64,000 nucleotides of DNA from Corticium candelabrum. Lineage: Eukaryota > Porifera > Homoscleromorpha > Homosclerophorida > Plakinidae. Below the pieces are notes generated by a model, which was given only the letters and a program-made list of their open reading frames with translations, did not search any database and was not told the DNA's origin. A program made the translations under genes and the position numbers. Below, piece by piece: positions 11,101 to 21,352 of the stretch; within the stretch, counting starts at the first letter, position 1, and every line of letters starts with the position of its first letter. The stretch spans positions 5,350,854-5,414,853 of the forward strand of contig NC_085092.1 of NCBI RefSeq assembly GCF_963422355.1, read 5' to 3'.

Positions 11101-14100
11101 GGCATCAGAAATGGCAAAACAAACAGCTTTTTCCACAGCAAGCTGCCTGATTGTCTTTCTATGAGAAGAACTACCAGGTACATCCAGGAGCTCGTACGTC
11201 TCCTAGTGCTACTAAGAAAGTCTGTTCAGACAAAAGTTTCTGCATGTCCAGTTCTGAAATCTAGATGTTGAATGATGCCATGCGCTATTGAAGTGCTACA
11301 ATAACAAAAGTCTATCGCTTGTGTTCCAGAGATTAGCACAGCTAGCCATAGAACAGGTGGGGTTACATGCAGTAGCCGAATGTACTGTTCTCAACAACAA
11401 TAGCGGCACTGAGTCATAAGAGAAGAAACGCTCTTATCTACTCAACCAAAGAATGCTCATGTCTTCTTGGATGGATTGCCACGATGTCGATGTGATGACA
11501 AACCACATTTTTGTTTGCTTGTAGCTATATAATTAGTTGAAAGTTAAGATAAAATATGAATACTCATAGTATTACATAGAAAGAATCCCAAGCATAATAT
11601 TGTAGATTGATGTGTTTACTTGCTATCTACAATGTTCATTCAACGCTACTGCAAATTCTTAGTTACGTCTTAATTTAATGTCAAACATGATAATCTGGGA
11701 AAGGTCTCAGCAGTGATATTAATGACTTGTTTGCTTCTGGAATCTCTGAACTAGAAACGAGTGAAAGTTTGGCAACCAACCGTTCCTCTACATGGCCAAA
11801 CTGGCGACCAGATTCAAACACATTACTCGAACCCTGCTTATCTATATTCATGTTCTGGAATCCTATCGCTATGTGTCAGTTCTACACAACAGACTGCAGT
11901 TCATGTACATTTGAGTTCATCTCCTCCAAACATCAGAGATGGGCATGGATCTATTGCAGCTGCTGTAGTACTGTGTCCGTACAAGTTTCAACTCTGTCAA
12001 GTCAGTCCGATGGTCTTTGGTCTGAACTTTGGTAACATACATTGGCTTGTCTGAAATCAGGATTAAACATGTCTTATAAGTGATGTCAAGATCAATGCAG
12101 TGTCTAATTGTATATTCCCGTGAGGTGGCGGGGGAATGAAAGGACAAGAAGAATATGCAATCTGGGCACTAGTGCGCTAATTCAGAAAAGGAGGTCCATT
12201 CTTCACTCAATTCCAACCACTCAAACCAAAACCCCTGGTCTAACAAAGACGGATAATCAGTGATGAGAATGCTAATACAAACCCATCAAAACAACGTTAT
12301 TGCAACTGCAGATGTAAGAGTTAATTAATGACCTAAGTGAATGTATTTATAGCTTGTGAGATGGTAGATCAGGCAACTTGCTTCAGAGCTTGCTTGCAGT
12401 CGGATGTGCCCTCTTGGCAGCAAAGTGACATACAAATGATTCTTTGACTTCCTTCCCTCTTGAATGGACTATTTAGGAGAGCTAACTAGACGTTAATACG
12501 ATGATGACTGTAGTATGAAGGAGAGTGTACGGGAGAGTATGACGTACATAGTGACGTGTTTGTTGGCGGGTTAGTGACCGATAGTTGACGCAAACAGTGC
12601 AGTACTTGTCTATTTCTATTATGCCGCAAAAAAGATGCACAGCGACTTCTCGCTCAGGTCGGTCGCTCCAAGAGTACTTGGCTTTATCAGGGGAAACGCT
12701 GGAGCTGGAATTGAACAGCCTTAACCTGGTACTAACTGGCACGAAAGATGAAAAAGCAGTGAGATTATGGAACCATTGGAACGAGACGCGAACAGATGTG
12801 GATGAGGGTACACAATCAACATCCAAAACTGAGTTGTCGATAGCATCCGCTGGTTCCCACGAGCCAAATACCAGGGTTGGAAGAAAGAGGAAACGCGTGC
12901 AGAAGAAGTTAAAGCAGTCGGCAACGTCACCTCTGTTTTCTGCGGAGCAGCAGCAGTTTCTCTCGGAACTGGTGACGAAGATGGTGTAGGCGGAAAAGTC
13001 ACAGGTAGATGTAGATGGGGCGCAGGTACAGACCCAGCGAGTTCCGGCAGAGCAAATCTCGCGAAACCAGCAGCAGACTTCTTCAAAGTCGAAATGCAGA
13101 AGGCTGGCACGAGGAGAAGCAAGTACGCCGGAGATCTCGGAAGATAAAGAGGACGTCGAACGGCCAACTCCTCGGCACACACAGACAGGTATGCATCGTG
13201 ATCAGTCTCACACTCTGCATAGCGTCTATCCTGTTTCGGAAAAATGGGTGAGGCAGATCCTTCAAAGTGAGTTTGTTGTCTTTGACGCGTTGTTGGCCGA
13301 ATGTCCAAGTTCAATTCTATACGCAGCCAGTGCAATGGCCGACCAGTCCCAAGTCGCATTAGAGGTTGGCCCTGCAGGTCTGAGCGTAGCACAAAAACAC
13401 CAACGCCGCTTGGTGACGGACATTACTTCGTGGCTTACAGCATGGTCTCTGTTTGCAAACACGCTGACAGTAGGTAATCCAAGTCGAGCGTCAGAGTTAT
13501 TTGGTTACCAGTTACTAATTGCGCAAGTAGCTAGTCGATTTACTACGGTGACATGGCTACAATGTGACAGGGCGTTGTGTAAAGCAGCCTCTCGTGAGCC
13601 AGCTCGACGCTGGGACGAGGTAGACGTGTCATTATGGTCCATCTGTTTCACTAACCAGGCTAGAATGGTATGCTTCAAGTGTTGGGATTCCGAACACCTA
13701 GCTTCCCAGTGCCCCAAGAAAAGACAGTACTTTCGGTCAATGGGCGAGGGCAATTCCAATCAATCGGGAGAACTTACCAGCAAGGGAGCGCACGTTGTCG
13801 CCCTCGCAAACACCAACGTGCGCAGCGTGTGCAGAGATTACAACAGTGGAACATGCAACAATGTCGAAGAAGCATGCAAGTTTGCCCACACGTGTAGCTG
13901 CTGTGGCGGACAACACGCGGCCCTTGCGTGTGAGTCAAAGAGACAGTAAATGCGACGGGGGCACCTCAGTAATGAAGGACAGTAATTTTAGAATTAATGT
14001 CAGAGAGTTTCGTTTTCTGTTGCGATCTCACCCCAATGCACGGTGGGTTGACTGGTTATTAGAGAACTTAGAGCAAGGGTTTAGAATAGGTTGTAAGGAC

Positions 14101-17100
14101 GACACGCTACATTACTCAGCACGTAACCTTCAGTCGGCACTTCAGCATCCAGACGTGGTCTCGGCAGCATTGGCAGCACAGTGTGATAAAGGTTTTATCT
14201 CCGGGCCACACGACCATACCCCACTAGCTAATTTTGTTTCGTCTGGCTTGGGTGTGATGCCCAAGAAGGACGGGTCCTGGCGACTTATCTGTCATCTGTC
14301 GGCACCCATGGGCAAAAGTGTCAACGATGCAATCGACAAATCCGGTGTTACCATGAAATACCCATCAGTGGACACGGCCATTGCTATGATTGAGACGTCT
14401 CTATCATCCCCATACATGATCAAAATTGACTTCAAGAACGCGTTTTGTTATTGTCGTGTCCATCCAGACGATTGGCATCTGTTGGGTTACGCGTGGCGGG
14501 GCAGCTATTACTACCACAGGAGGTTGCCATTTGGTTTGCGGTCGTCCCCGTGGTTGTTTAACCAAATGGCAGACGCAGTAGAGTGGATTCTGTGTGTCAA
14601 GTTCAGTATCCGACACGTCATTCATTACCTGGATGATTTTCTCATATTAGCTTCCACGAGTAAGAAGGGCCAAAAAATCTTAGACACCACCCTGGCGACG
14701 CTCCAGCGTCTGGGTATAGAGTGGGCACCTGAGAAGGTGCAAGGACCAGCAAAAATTTTAACTTTTTTAGGTATAGAGATTGACTCACACAATAAGGTAC
14801 TACGCCTTCCGCAGTCCAAACGGGAAGATCTCGAAGCCGAGCTGCAGCAGTGGTACTTACGTAAGAAGTGCACAAAATGCCAGTTACTTTCCCTGATCGG
14901 CAAGCTCTCGTTTGCTGGGAAGGTCCTACCGGCAGGGCAAATATTTATTAGAAGATTAATCGATTTAGCAACAACTGCGAAAACACTTAGTCATCGGGTA
15001 AACTTGTCACAGGACACTCGCGCAAACATCGAGTGGTGGCAACGCGTACTTCCGTCGTGACCAGGGAAGTCGTACTTCCTTACTACTTCGTGGTAGCTGT
15101 CTCCAGAGATGCAGCTGTTTATTGACGCGGCAGGGTCACATGGTTTTGGGGCCTGCTGGAACAGACAGTGGCTGTGCGGGTGCTGGCTAGAGCAACACCA
15201 GCAGAAGTCGTTTTCGATCGCGTGGAAAGAGCTGTACGCTATTGTTATCGCGGCAGCTACCTGGGGGTCTAAATGGACCGGAAAACGTTTGCTTTTCCAC
15301 TGTGACAACCATGCGGTAGTTGATATTTGGCGGGAAAAGACCACTAAAGACAAACACCTCATGCAGCTCGTACGTTCGCTGTACTTTATAGCAGCTAGAG
15401 GAAACTTTACTGTCTCAGTCTCGCATATTCACGGCGTGAATAATACATTGGCTGATGCATTGTCTCGCGGACAGGTGGAGAAGTTCAAGGCCCTAGCTCC
15501 ACTGGCAGATCCGGAACCGACACCGCTACCACCCAATTGGGAATCGCTCTGGACCATGACGTTTGGCAGTTTCAACGTGCAGCAATAGAACCGTCAACGC
15601 GGGCGTCCTACACTACGGTATGAGACAATTTAACAACTTTTGCCAACGGCTGAGGATATCTCCCATGCCGACTTCAGAGACCACACTTTCAAGATTCACA
15701 GCGTTCAGCGCAAGGGCAGTTGGAGCGGAGACTATCAGGGTGTATTTATCGAAGTGCGTCACTTTCACATCCAGCCAGGGTACATCGACCCGCTCCAAAC
15801 AACACCTCGTTTGCAGTTGGTTCTCTGCGGCATACGGAGATCACAAAAGACTTCTCACAAGAGACCACTTCGACACCCGATCACGTTGACAGTTCTTAAG
15901 GAGTTTGAAGACGTCCCTGCGCCCATGGCCTCAGCTGTGCCGGAGAGATAAGCTAATGTATTGGGCAGCATTCACAACAGCTTTCTTTAGTTTCATGCGG
16001 GTCTCAGAATTTACAGCAGCAAGCGACACGTCCTTCAACAAGCAGACAATATGCGGAAAAGATGTTCAGTTTAAGGAGGACATGGTAGTGCTCCACTTAC
16101 GAATGTCCAAGTCAGACCCCTTTCATCACGGCTGCAATGTAGTACTGGCTCCCATGGGGGTCCCGTGTGCCCTGTACGTGCCATTAAACGGTATTTGGCA
16201 GTCCTGTGGATGGACGTTGGCTTACCGCTCTTCTGCTTCCAGTCAGGAGCATTTCTGTCGAGAGACAGACTTTCTTTTCAACTGCGATCTTTACTGGATA
16301 ATGTGGGTATGGATTCGAGCTCATACACCTCCCACTGTTTTCGAATGGAGCAGCTTCTAGTGCAGCGGCACCTGGATTACCAGAGCATTTGATCCAAAGG
16401 ATGGGCTGTTGGACCTCTGAGTGCTTCAAGACGTATGTGAGATCGAATATTCAAGTGTTGCGGTCTGCGGTGTGTCGCATGAGTGAGCAAAAATAGTAGA
16501 TAGAAATAAATTGGCAGTTGTTTTGTGTTGCATTTGGTTCATGTCTCTATCTTGCGTGGTGCCGCGATGGACCAACGCATGCTGACACTTGCTTGGGAGG
16601 GTTTTTGGGGGGCAGCCCCACTGGGGCCACAGAGCAAGCGGCATGCCGTCAGAGTACAGGCGTACCATTGACAACCAGTGGTATTTCTGGGAACGAGGCT
16701 ATTGTTAGGTCTGGTGGCAGCTGCCAGGCGGCAGCGGGTCCTTTGTGCTGTCAGGCGACAGTGGCAGGCTGCGGTCCTGCGTGCCCAGCGTTGGGTGGCG
16801 CTAAGCATAGATCAGCCTCGATAACCGGAAGTTGTCCCCCAATTAATCCCACTGGTGCCTTGCAACACGTCAAGAAGGAGAATTAATTGCAATTAAGGCA
16901 ACGTCTTTGCATACATTTCAGTGATTTCAGTCTTTGTCGCTTCAGACAAGTGGCCAAAGTCAAGAGATTGCCGACAAGAAATGCATAATATGAAATGCAG
17001 GAGGCCGTCAGTTTCCACAATAGCACGACCGATAATGAAGCTTCAAGTGCAGTTTCTGTTCAGCAGTCTTTGCCACATCTTGGTTTAGAATTGCTGCATC

Positions 17101-20100
17101 AAATTCTGCACTTGTATGAAGACAGAGACTTTCTAAGTGTAAGCAGACTGCTTGCCATAGAATACATGTGTTTGATCGAAGGACACGTGTTTGCAATCGC
17201 CAAGCATTACATGAACTGCATGCTTCTCAAATCATTGTAAGTAGATAGTTAGAGCTAATGACTGTGAGATTCTGCTAGGGTAATAACAAAGCAAGTCTTC
17301 ACGCCTAATTCTGAACTCAAATAAAATAGCAAAGACCCAATAACCAGTCTCTCTCTCCCAGCCCTCTCACGTGCTCTCCCGCTACATCACGTGCGAAAAA
17401 GCATTGCACACCATGGAGAACCAAATCTGCAGTGCAATCATGTTACACACACACTTCCTACCATCACAGGACCTTGCCAATCCTCCCAAGTACAAACAAC
17501 AGTTCGAATGTCATCACAAAATATGTTACATACAAACAAACTTACATTAGTTGTTGCTGCTTTGTTGCACTTTGATTCAATGAGACGTTGTACTACAGGT
17601 AAACGACCATCACGACATGCCGTGAGAAATGGTGTGTAGCTATCCTAAACAATTTGAAACAATAACTACAAGTCAGCAAAAGTAATGTTAACAGCAAAAC
17701 CGTATCACGATCTTCAATGTTGAGACCAACATTCAACAGATAACCAACAACATCAACATTACCAGCAACGTGTAGAGCTGTCCTTCCATACTGTAGTTGA
17801 CACACAATGTTAGAAGAACATTTATCAGTACAATACTAACTGCACTGCATGAAACACACATATACAACAGACACAATTAAGGGCTAGAAAAATACATCAT
17901 CAATCAATAGTCTTGGGTAGCCAAACCCTCTCCCATCAGGTCAAAGTTCCAGGCAAGAAAGGGTCTGGTGAAGTGTCGCTGTGTTGCTGTTTTACAGATA
18001 ACGTGTGATTTAAACACCGAATTTGGTTTGTTAGACGTTCACTAAAGACCATATCAGTATGCACACATCATCTTGTTTTCGATGACGTCAGTTGCAAGAT
18101 CTTACAAATATATCTGCCACTCTAGACTGTCTGTGGTCACTTTGGACACCAAAAAGCATCCAGTACTGTACATACATATCCAGGAGTACATACATATCCA
18201 GTCAAGTCACTGCTATGTCACCTCCTTTCCCCTCATGACTCTCCACTGTCACACCAGACATAACAGTCCCTAAACTGTTTTGCAGAATAAGAATCTACGC
18301 ATTGATTCACACATCTGCAAAGCACTCTTCTTTTCTTGTGACTTATGATCTCCACACACTTGACAATCAAAGCTGGACATACTGCACAATGTGTCTACAC
18401 TGTATAAGCAATAGCAACCTTTCTGGACTGCAGCTAGTACAGATTTAGGACAACGTCTGACACACAGTGTGGACAGCTTCTTTGTATAAAATGAAATCAG
18501 CCCACATAGGTGTTGCTTACATATTTAAAAACAAATCAAGAGGCATCAATGTGTGGCTAACAGATTCACTTCCATTGACAAGGGACTGTGCGTTGTAATG
18601 GATGTTTTGCTTTCATTATCTATCATGCCAAACATTTCACCAGGACACCATCTAAGTTGCATGCTTCGATATGCAAAAACGTGGACGTTGCATGCACAGT
18701 TTTATGAATGAAAACTAAAGTCTACCACAAAAGTTTAACTAAAACCGCAAGACTAATCATTGAACATTGTTTCTCCTGGATCAAACTGGATGCACATAAT
18801 TCATTGTATCTATACACAATGTCTTTCCAGTTGACACGCCGTTTGTTCAAATTATTCTTACTCAACTCCATCAACAAAGTGACAATTACCCCAACCTCAA
18901 ATCTACTCCAATTCCCATACACCACAAAACAGTCTATCTTAATCAACACAGTGTCGCTAATGTAACACTCATTTACATCATTTCTCAATTGGCAAAATCA
19001 AACCACAAATACTGTCACATACAAATACACTCACATGGTCTTTTACTTGTTTACTGCAACCAGCAGCTACCAATCTCTTCATAATAGACACATGACCACC
19101 AGCACTTGCATAGTGTAAAGCTGTATATCCCCACTACCCAGATAACAGACACAAGATCATGATGTTGTTAGCAGTGAATACAATACTAATACATTTACAT
19201 CTAGAAACACTGACTATAAAATATAACACATCCAATTCACCATTTCTTCTCACTAAACCCAATTACACACAATACATCATAACCTCATTACACCACCAAA
19301 CGTTTAACAATTCATATCATTTGGACTCCATTGACGTGTCTGCTTGTCTCGAAGCATTTAAGTCTTGCTAACACTCAATTTCACCTCAAGCCTACATCTG
19401 AGGTGACGACCTGCTACATGTCGCTTACTTTTAGCAATAGCACATACAATATCTATTTTAGTAAATAAATATACACACAAAACACAATAACTAGAAGTAT
19501 CTATGTTAAAACCTTTCTCTACTTTCCACTCTCCTTCATTCATTTTCATGCCCACACTTGAATAAATATATACGAGTAGGAATGAAATAGTGCAAGGTAA
19601 GATAACAATGCCAATCTAGCATGTTTCTTCTCTGTTCTGTGTCTATATCTTACAACACAATGTTGGTCCAACTTGCCAGCTGTGACAACCTATTCATTGA
19701 TTATTCATTGTAAGCACACCAGAGATGCCATTAACATTACTCATTAACTAGATCAATCATTGAAACACAACAAACTGCACTAAAATTTCTAACCAATTTA
19801 TCAACTCAACACAAATCGGACAATCACAATAAACTAACAAGTTGCACATAGTGACACACACTTTACATATTACACTGCACTCTCACCAACGTATCTTGAT
19901 ACTTCACATTGGCTTCTTTTCTTATAAGTAGATCAACCAGATCGGTTGATCCCACACCACACGCTACTTGAAGAGCAGATGGACGACCACCCAATCCAGT
20001 ACCATACGTTCCCTACAAAATATGGAGTCCTCTAAAGTAAAGTCAGTTGTAAACCGTCCATAACATGGGAGTGTGTGTGGACGTGACCATATAGCGAGCG

Positions 20101-20464
20101 TCATTTGTGTCGGCTAAGCAAGCGCGTATGAGATAGAGGAAACGATTCATTCAATAATCTGGTCGGTACAAAGTCAGACGGTAAAAGCAACGTCATCTCG
20201 ACTCTTACGTTGAGAAGCATAACATACAACGACGTCTTCACTACAAACATGCTCGCGGCTCGATCACAAATTTTGCGATTTATAACGTCGAACACGCTGC
20301 GCTCTCTATTTCCCATCACTCACTCAAATTCTTACATAAACTTTTGCTACAACATTGACGTCAGCGCTCTTCGCGATTGCTTCGAAGGCCTTTTCTACGT
20401 TCTTTTGCACAACAGCATCGAAAAGAGCATCGTCGATCGCTCTTGAACTTTGGTTTTCCTCCAT
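4282..20464 (-). CDS. Ankyrin repeat / coiled-coil / protein kinase gene (12 exons, premature TGA in last exon)
   Basis: Assembled from matching GT..AG sites and codon phases. Exons in transcript order: 20336-20464, 19887-20012, 19035-19133, 17701-17790, 17546-17644, 9922-10035, 8136-8246, 7992-8067, 7612-7679, 6526-7033, 5992-6314, and 4282-4761. All junction phases agree. The protein starts MEENQSSRAIDDALFDAV (ATG 20462-20464). Five consecutive exons are close to one ankyrin repeat each. Then come a Ser/Ala-rich linker, a roughly 120-residue Glu/Arg-rich coiled coil, and a TKL- or Tyr-like kinase domain. A TGA at 4420-4422 stops it after 694 codons; the same frame stays open for 45 more codons to a second TGA at 4282. 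Such proteins usually act as cytoplasmic signalling adaptors or kinases. Not assigned to a named orthologue. Confidence 0.8.
5079..5156. repeat. (GTCT)n then (GTAT)n microsatellite
   Basis: Tetranucleotide run inside the intron between kinase exons 11 and 12. It ends directly at the first base of a SINE. Confidence 0.9.
5157..5475 (+). mobile_element. tRNA-derived SINE, copy 1
   Basis: The head reads GTGGCTCAATTGGTTAGAGT, a good pol III A box (5158-5169). About 50 bp later comes GAGTTCAAGTG, a B-box-like motif (near 5221). A conserved body follows (TTAGGCAAGGAACTAACATA), and it ends in an A-rich tail (5459-5475). A second copy follows head-to-tail, and a related copy lies on minus at 26540-26753. 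Non-coding; needs a LINE for movement. Confidence 0.75.
5476..5754 (+). mobile_element. tRNA-derived SINE, copy 2 (tandem)
   Basis: Same family as the copy at 5157-5475 and starting right after its A-rich tail. A box 5477-5488, B-box-like motif near 5535-5548, body with TTGGGCAAGGAACTAACATA, poly-A tail to 5754. It is followed directly by more tetranucleotide repeat (TATG/TCTG). Confidence 0.8.
5755..5905. repeat. Degenerate (GTCT)n microsatellite
   Basis: TGTATG/TCTGTCTG variants directly downstream of the SINE pair. It is probably the other half of the repeat at 5079-5156. Confidence 0.85.
5992..6314 (-). CDS. Exon 11, kinase N-lobe
   Basis: 323 nt. Carries the beta-3 lysine (PVAVKCL), a candidate alpha-C glutamate (QQEASVAWKIHHPNI) and hinge MELQSGSVSS, ending HIHSM before the donor. 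GVTVEKEVKKAW is a typical beta-4/5 segment. The fold resembles tyrosine-kinase-like enzymes of sponges and cnidarians. Confidence 0.85.
6526..7033 (-). CDS. Exon 10, coiled coil and start of kinase domain
   Basis: 508 nt, acceptor TATACAG, donor GTGAGG. After TATPILRSRTEAAKQVDEE comes a long heptad-type coiled coil rich in E, R, Q and L (RQQIRELQKALRDEQLEKEQ and onward). The exon ends in the kinase glycine loop (GTELGRGSYG), whose last Gly-Ala-Val is completed by exon 11. The coil suggests oligomerisation before the kinase. Confidence 0.85.
7612..8067 (-). CDS. Exons 8 and 9, Ser/Ala-rich linker
   Basis: Two short exons, 7992-8067 and 7612-7679. Together they read SAVAAVNPSPDVVESFS.. then ..SSTAIAAAGHLSSPVTGRMR. 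Phase 0 to 1 to 0 fits the flanking exons. The region is low complexity and has no domain; it separates ankyrin and coiled-coil parts. Exact ends are less certain than for other exons. Confidence 0.5.
8136..8246 (-). CDS. Exon 7, end of ankyrin region
   Basis: 37 codons beginning AGKTAIQVGEETL, the typical start of a last, incomplete ankyrin repeat, then charged sequence to SHLKESIKK. Acceptor GGACAG; donor GTGTGA is weak. Confidence 0.65.
8250..9920. other. Intron between ankyrin-kinase exons 6 and 7
   Basis: AT-rich intron of about 1.7 kb. No exon, RNA or element recognised; open frames are short. Confidence 0.6.
9922..10035 (-). CDS. Exon 6, ankyrin repeat
   Basis: 114 nt, phase 0/0, TTTAG acceptor and GTATGT donor. 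Motif GSTALHLICSEHFLTNDHLS, with a five-residue-longer helix loop than the consensus repeat. Confidence 0.8.
10505..11825. mobile_element. Possible element with GTCGCCA motifs and an OTU fragment
   Basis: The left end (10505-10610) has repeated, partly inverted TCGCCA/TGGCGA motifs within TTCAAAAATCTAGTCACCAAG. The right end (11800-11830) reads TGGCGACCAGATTCAAACAC, which is roughly the reverse complement of the left end. Between them lies an OTU-like coding relic. No target duplication could be confirmed. Tentative. Confidence 0.3.
10885..11090 (+). pseudogene. OTU-type cysteine protease fragment
   Basis: Plus-strand frame contains VEGEGNCQFRFFSTLF..DSEHLELR, matching the OTU catalytic-cysteine motif (D-G-N-C-hydrophobic-R..HxxLR) with E for D before G-N-C. 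A stop precedes it (..YNR-stop-DAIAQQLL) and the frame breaks soon after. No catalytic His region was found. OTU domains are deubiquitinases and also occur in transposons. Confidence 0.5.
12621..13949 (+). pseudogene. Gag-like protein of the DIRS/Ngaro element, one in-frame TAG
   Basis: ATG at 12621 (MPQKRCTATSRSGRSLQEYL). A single frame runs to TAA 13949, broken only by TAG at 12987-12989. The C-terminal part has zinc-binding motifs: CFKCWDSEHLASQC (CX2CX4HX4C-like, near 13670), then a C/H-rich segment CRDYNSGTC..CKFAH..CSCCGGQH. The middle is helical, as in capsid-like Gag. It overlaps the pol frame by about 150 bp. Confidence 0.7.
13795..15588 (+). pseudogene. RT-RNase H polyprotein of the DIRS/Ngaro element, one in-frame TGA
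   Basis: RT shows KIDFKNAFCYCRVHPDDW (motif A), GLRSSPWLFNQM (motif B) and HYLDDFLI (motif C), then an FLGIEID thumb. RNase H shows MQLFIDAAGSHGFGA, WKELYAIVIA, HCDNHAVVDIW and HGVNNTLADALSRG. The only interruption is TGA 15058-15060 in LPS-stop-PGKSYFL, where related elements usually have Trp. The enzyme would copy element RNA to DNA. Confidence 0.85.
15563..16496 (+). pseudogene. Tyrosine recombinase of the DIRS/Ngaro element, multiply frameshifted
   Basis: Coding signal moves through frames 2, 1, 2, 1 and 0 along the region. It starts with an N-terminal SAM-like segment (YGMRQFNNFCQRLRI). The catalytic Arg follows in FMRVSEFTAAS (near 16000), HxxR in SHCFRM (near 16340), and the likely nucleophile Tyr in FKTYVRSN (near 16430). 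All key residues are visible, but at least four frame changes disable it. Confidence 0.75.
16995..17395 (+). repeat. Dispersed repeat shared with 28119-28360
   Basis: The tract GACTTTCTAAGTGTAAGCAG..CTGCTTGCC and the downstream AACTGTGAGA..GGTAATAAC and CTCTCTC/CCCTCTCACG stretches recur at 28.1-28.35 kb. The plus strand has a coding-like piece (LELLHQILHLYEDRDFLS) ending at GTAAGC. Its identity is unknown. Confidence 0.5.
17546..17644 (-). CDS. Exon 5, ankyrin repeat
   Basis: 99 nt, phase 0/0, TTTAG acceptor and GTAAG donor. Motif YTPFLTACRDGRLPVVQRLI. The following intron is about 7.5 kb because it has collected mobile elements. Confidence 0.8.
17701..17790 (-). CDS. Exon 4, ankyrin repeat (three residues short)
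   Basis: 30 codons with YGRTALHVAGNVDVVGYLLN. The first helix is shortened relative to the 33-residue consensus. Acceptor CTACAG is good. The donor (ACG/GTTTTG) is weak but is the one that keeps phase 0. Confidence 0.7.
17800..19030. other. Intron between exons 3 and 4 of the ankyrin-kinase gene
   Basis: No exon or element recognised. A TAGTCTTGGGTAGCCAAACC motif near 17910 resembles the arm of the foldback at 56511-56585 but has no clear second arm. Confidence 0.5.
19035..19133 (-). CDS. Exon 3, ankyrin repeat
   Basis: Exactly 99 nt (33 codons), phase 0/0, acceptor GGGTAG, donor GTGAGTG. Classic ankyrin motif YTALHYASAGGHVSIMKRLV. Confidence 0.85.
19887..20012 (-). CDS. Exon 2, ankyrin repeat
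   Basis: 42 codons, TGTAG acceptor and GTGAG donor, phase 0 on both sides. Ankyrin pattern GGRPSALQVACGVGSTDLVDLLIRKEANV is partly degenerate. A fragment of this exon plus its 5' intron recurs at 33167-33250. Confidence 0.75.
20336..20464 (-). CDS. Exon 1 of the ankyrin-kinase gene (start codon)
   Basis: ATG at 20462-20464 opens a 43-codon phase-0 exon ending in ..VVAKVY before a GTAAG donor (20331-20335). The peptide is a typical N-terminal capping helix pair (DDALFDAVVQKNVEKAFEAI). Sequence just upstream carries no further in-frame coding signal, which supports this start. Confidence 0.75.
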
Positions 20465-20609
20465 CTAGACCGTTAGCTCAAAATGCAAGTGTAGATAAAT
20501 GACGTGGTGCTAAATTTAGTAACTGTGACATCGTATCGCGTGACTTGACAATGTTAAGTTGATATCAACTAATTTTATTTTTAGATGCATTTCATACAGT
20601 AATATATTT

Positions 20610-20745
20610 CAGGGGCGGCGGAGCCGGGGGGACTGGGGGGGCTAGAGCCCCCCCAACTTTATCAACTTTATGCTGTAGAATTTCTGCTTTCTGTAATGTT
20701 TACCCTTTCAGCCCCCTCAACTTTCAACTCGCTCCGCCGCCCCTG
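20610..20745. mobile_element. 136-bp MITE with CAGGGGCGGCGGAGC ends and 5-bp target duplication
   Basis: Perfect 15-bp inverted ends (CAGGGGCGGCGGAGC / GCTCCGCCGCCCCTG), flanked on both sides by TATTT. End sequence and 5-bp duplication resemble the large hAT element at 56303-59582. No coding capacity. It lies just upstream of the ankyrin-kinase start codon. Confidence 0.8.
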
Positions 20746-20935
20746 TATTTAATTTATCGTTTGAGGTTTACTTGTTGCAATTGTAGCTGCTGGTTCCTAC
20801 TATTGCAATGGACACATATCCAGAGTTTCAGCAATTTTCGTTGATTGTCACTGTCCATGATATGATGTCTCTGTTGCAATGACATACCAGGTCCATTCGT
20901 TCTGTCGATCGTGTAAATATGTTTTTACAAACATG

Positions 20936-21045
20936 TCTGTTTCCCTGTCTGTCCAACCACCACCTGCCTGTCTGTCTGTTTGTTTGTCAACCTGTCTCTC
21001 TGTCTGTCTACTCATCTGTATGTATGTTTGTCTGTCCATTTATTT
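20936..21045. repeat. Degenerate (GTCT)n microsatellite
   Basis: CTGTCTGT/TTGT variants. Frames through it are repeat translations. Confidence 0.8.
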
Positions 21046-21352
21046 ACTGTTGCTGTTGCTGCACTGCCACATGCAGTTGCTCTCCATGTGAATATCGTCT
21101 GCTTATCTTTTATCATAAGAAGACATGACTCTGATGACTAACTCATGCACACACAATAACCAATCTGCACGACAAATTCTAAAACATACAAATAAATGAA
21201 ATCGACTTGTCTATAAAAACAATAAAAATCAGTTACGAGTGACTGCAAACAAGCCACAGTGTTTGCACTAATCTATAAAATTTCCTATTCTGTAACAACA
21301 AATACATTGGCAATCTAATATTTTCTAACACTAATTGATATCAATAACCAGG

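Larger units (their letters stand above)
12400..16880 (+). mobile_element. DIRS/Ngaro-type tyrosine-recombinase retrotransposon in a kinase-gene intron
   Basis: Order gag, RT with RNase H, tyrosine recombinase (YR), with overlapping frames and no methyltransferase between RNase H and YR. This favours Ngaro-like over DIRS-1-like. It lies antisense to the ankyrin-kinase gene, between exons 5 and 6. The 16500-16880 part is non-coding and GC-richer and probably belongs to the 3' end. Terminal repeats were not resolved, so the ends are approximate. Confidence 0.8.

Noticed and set aside
12482-13392. Long minus-strand frames opposite Gag
   Set aside because: Shadows of the plus-strand Gag/Pol frames, with no domain of their own.
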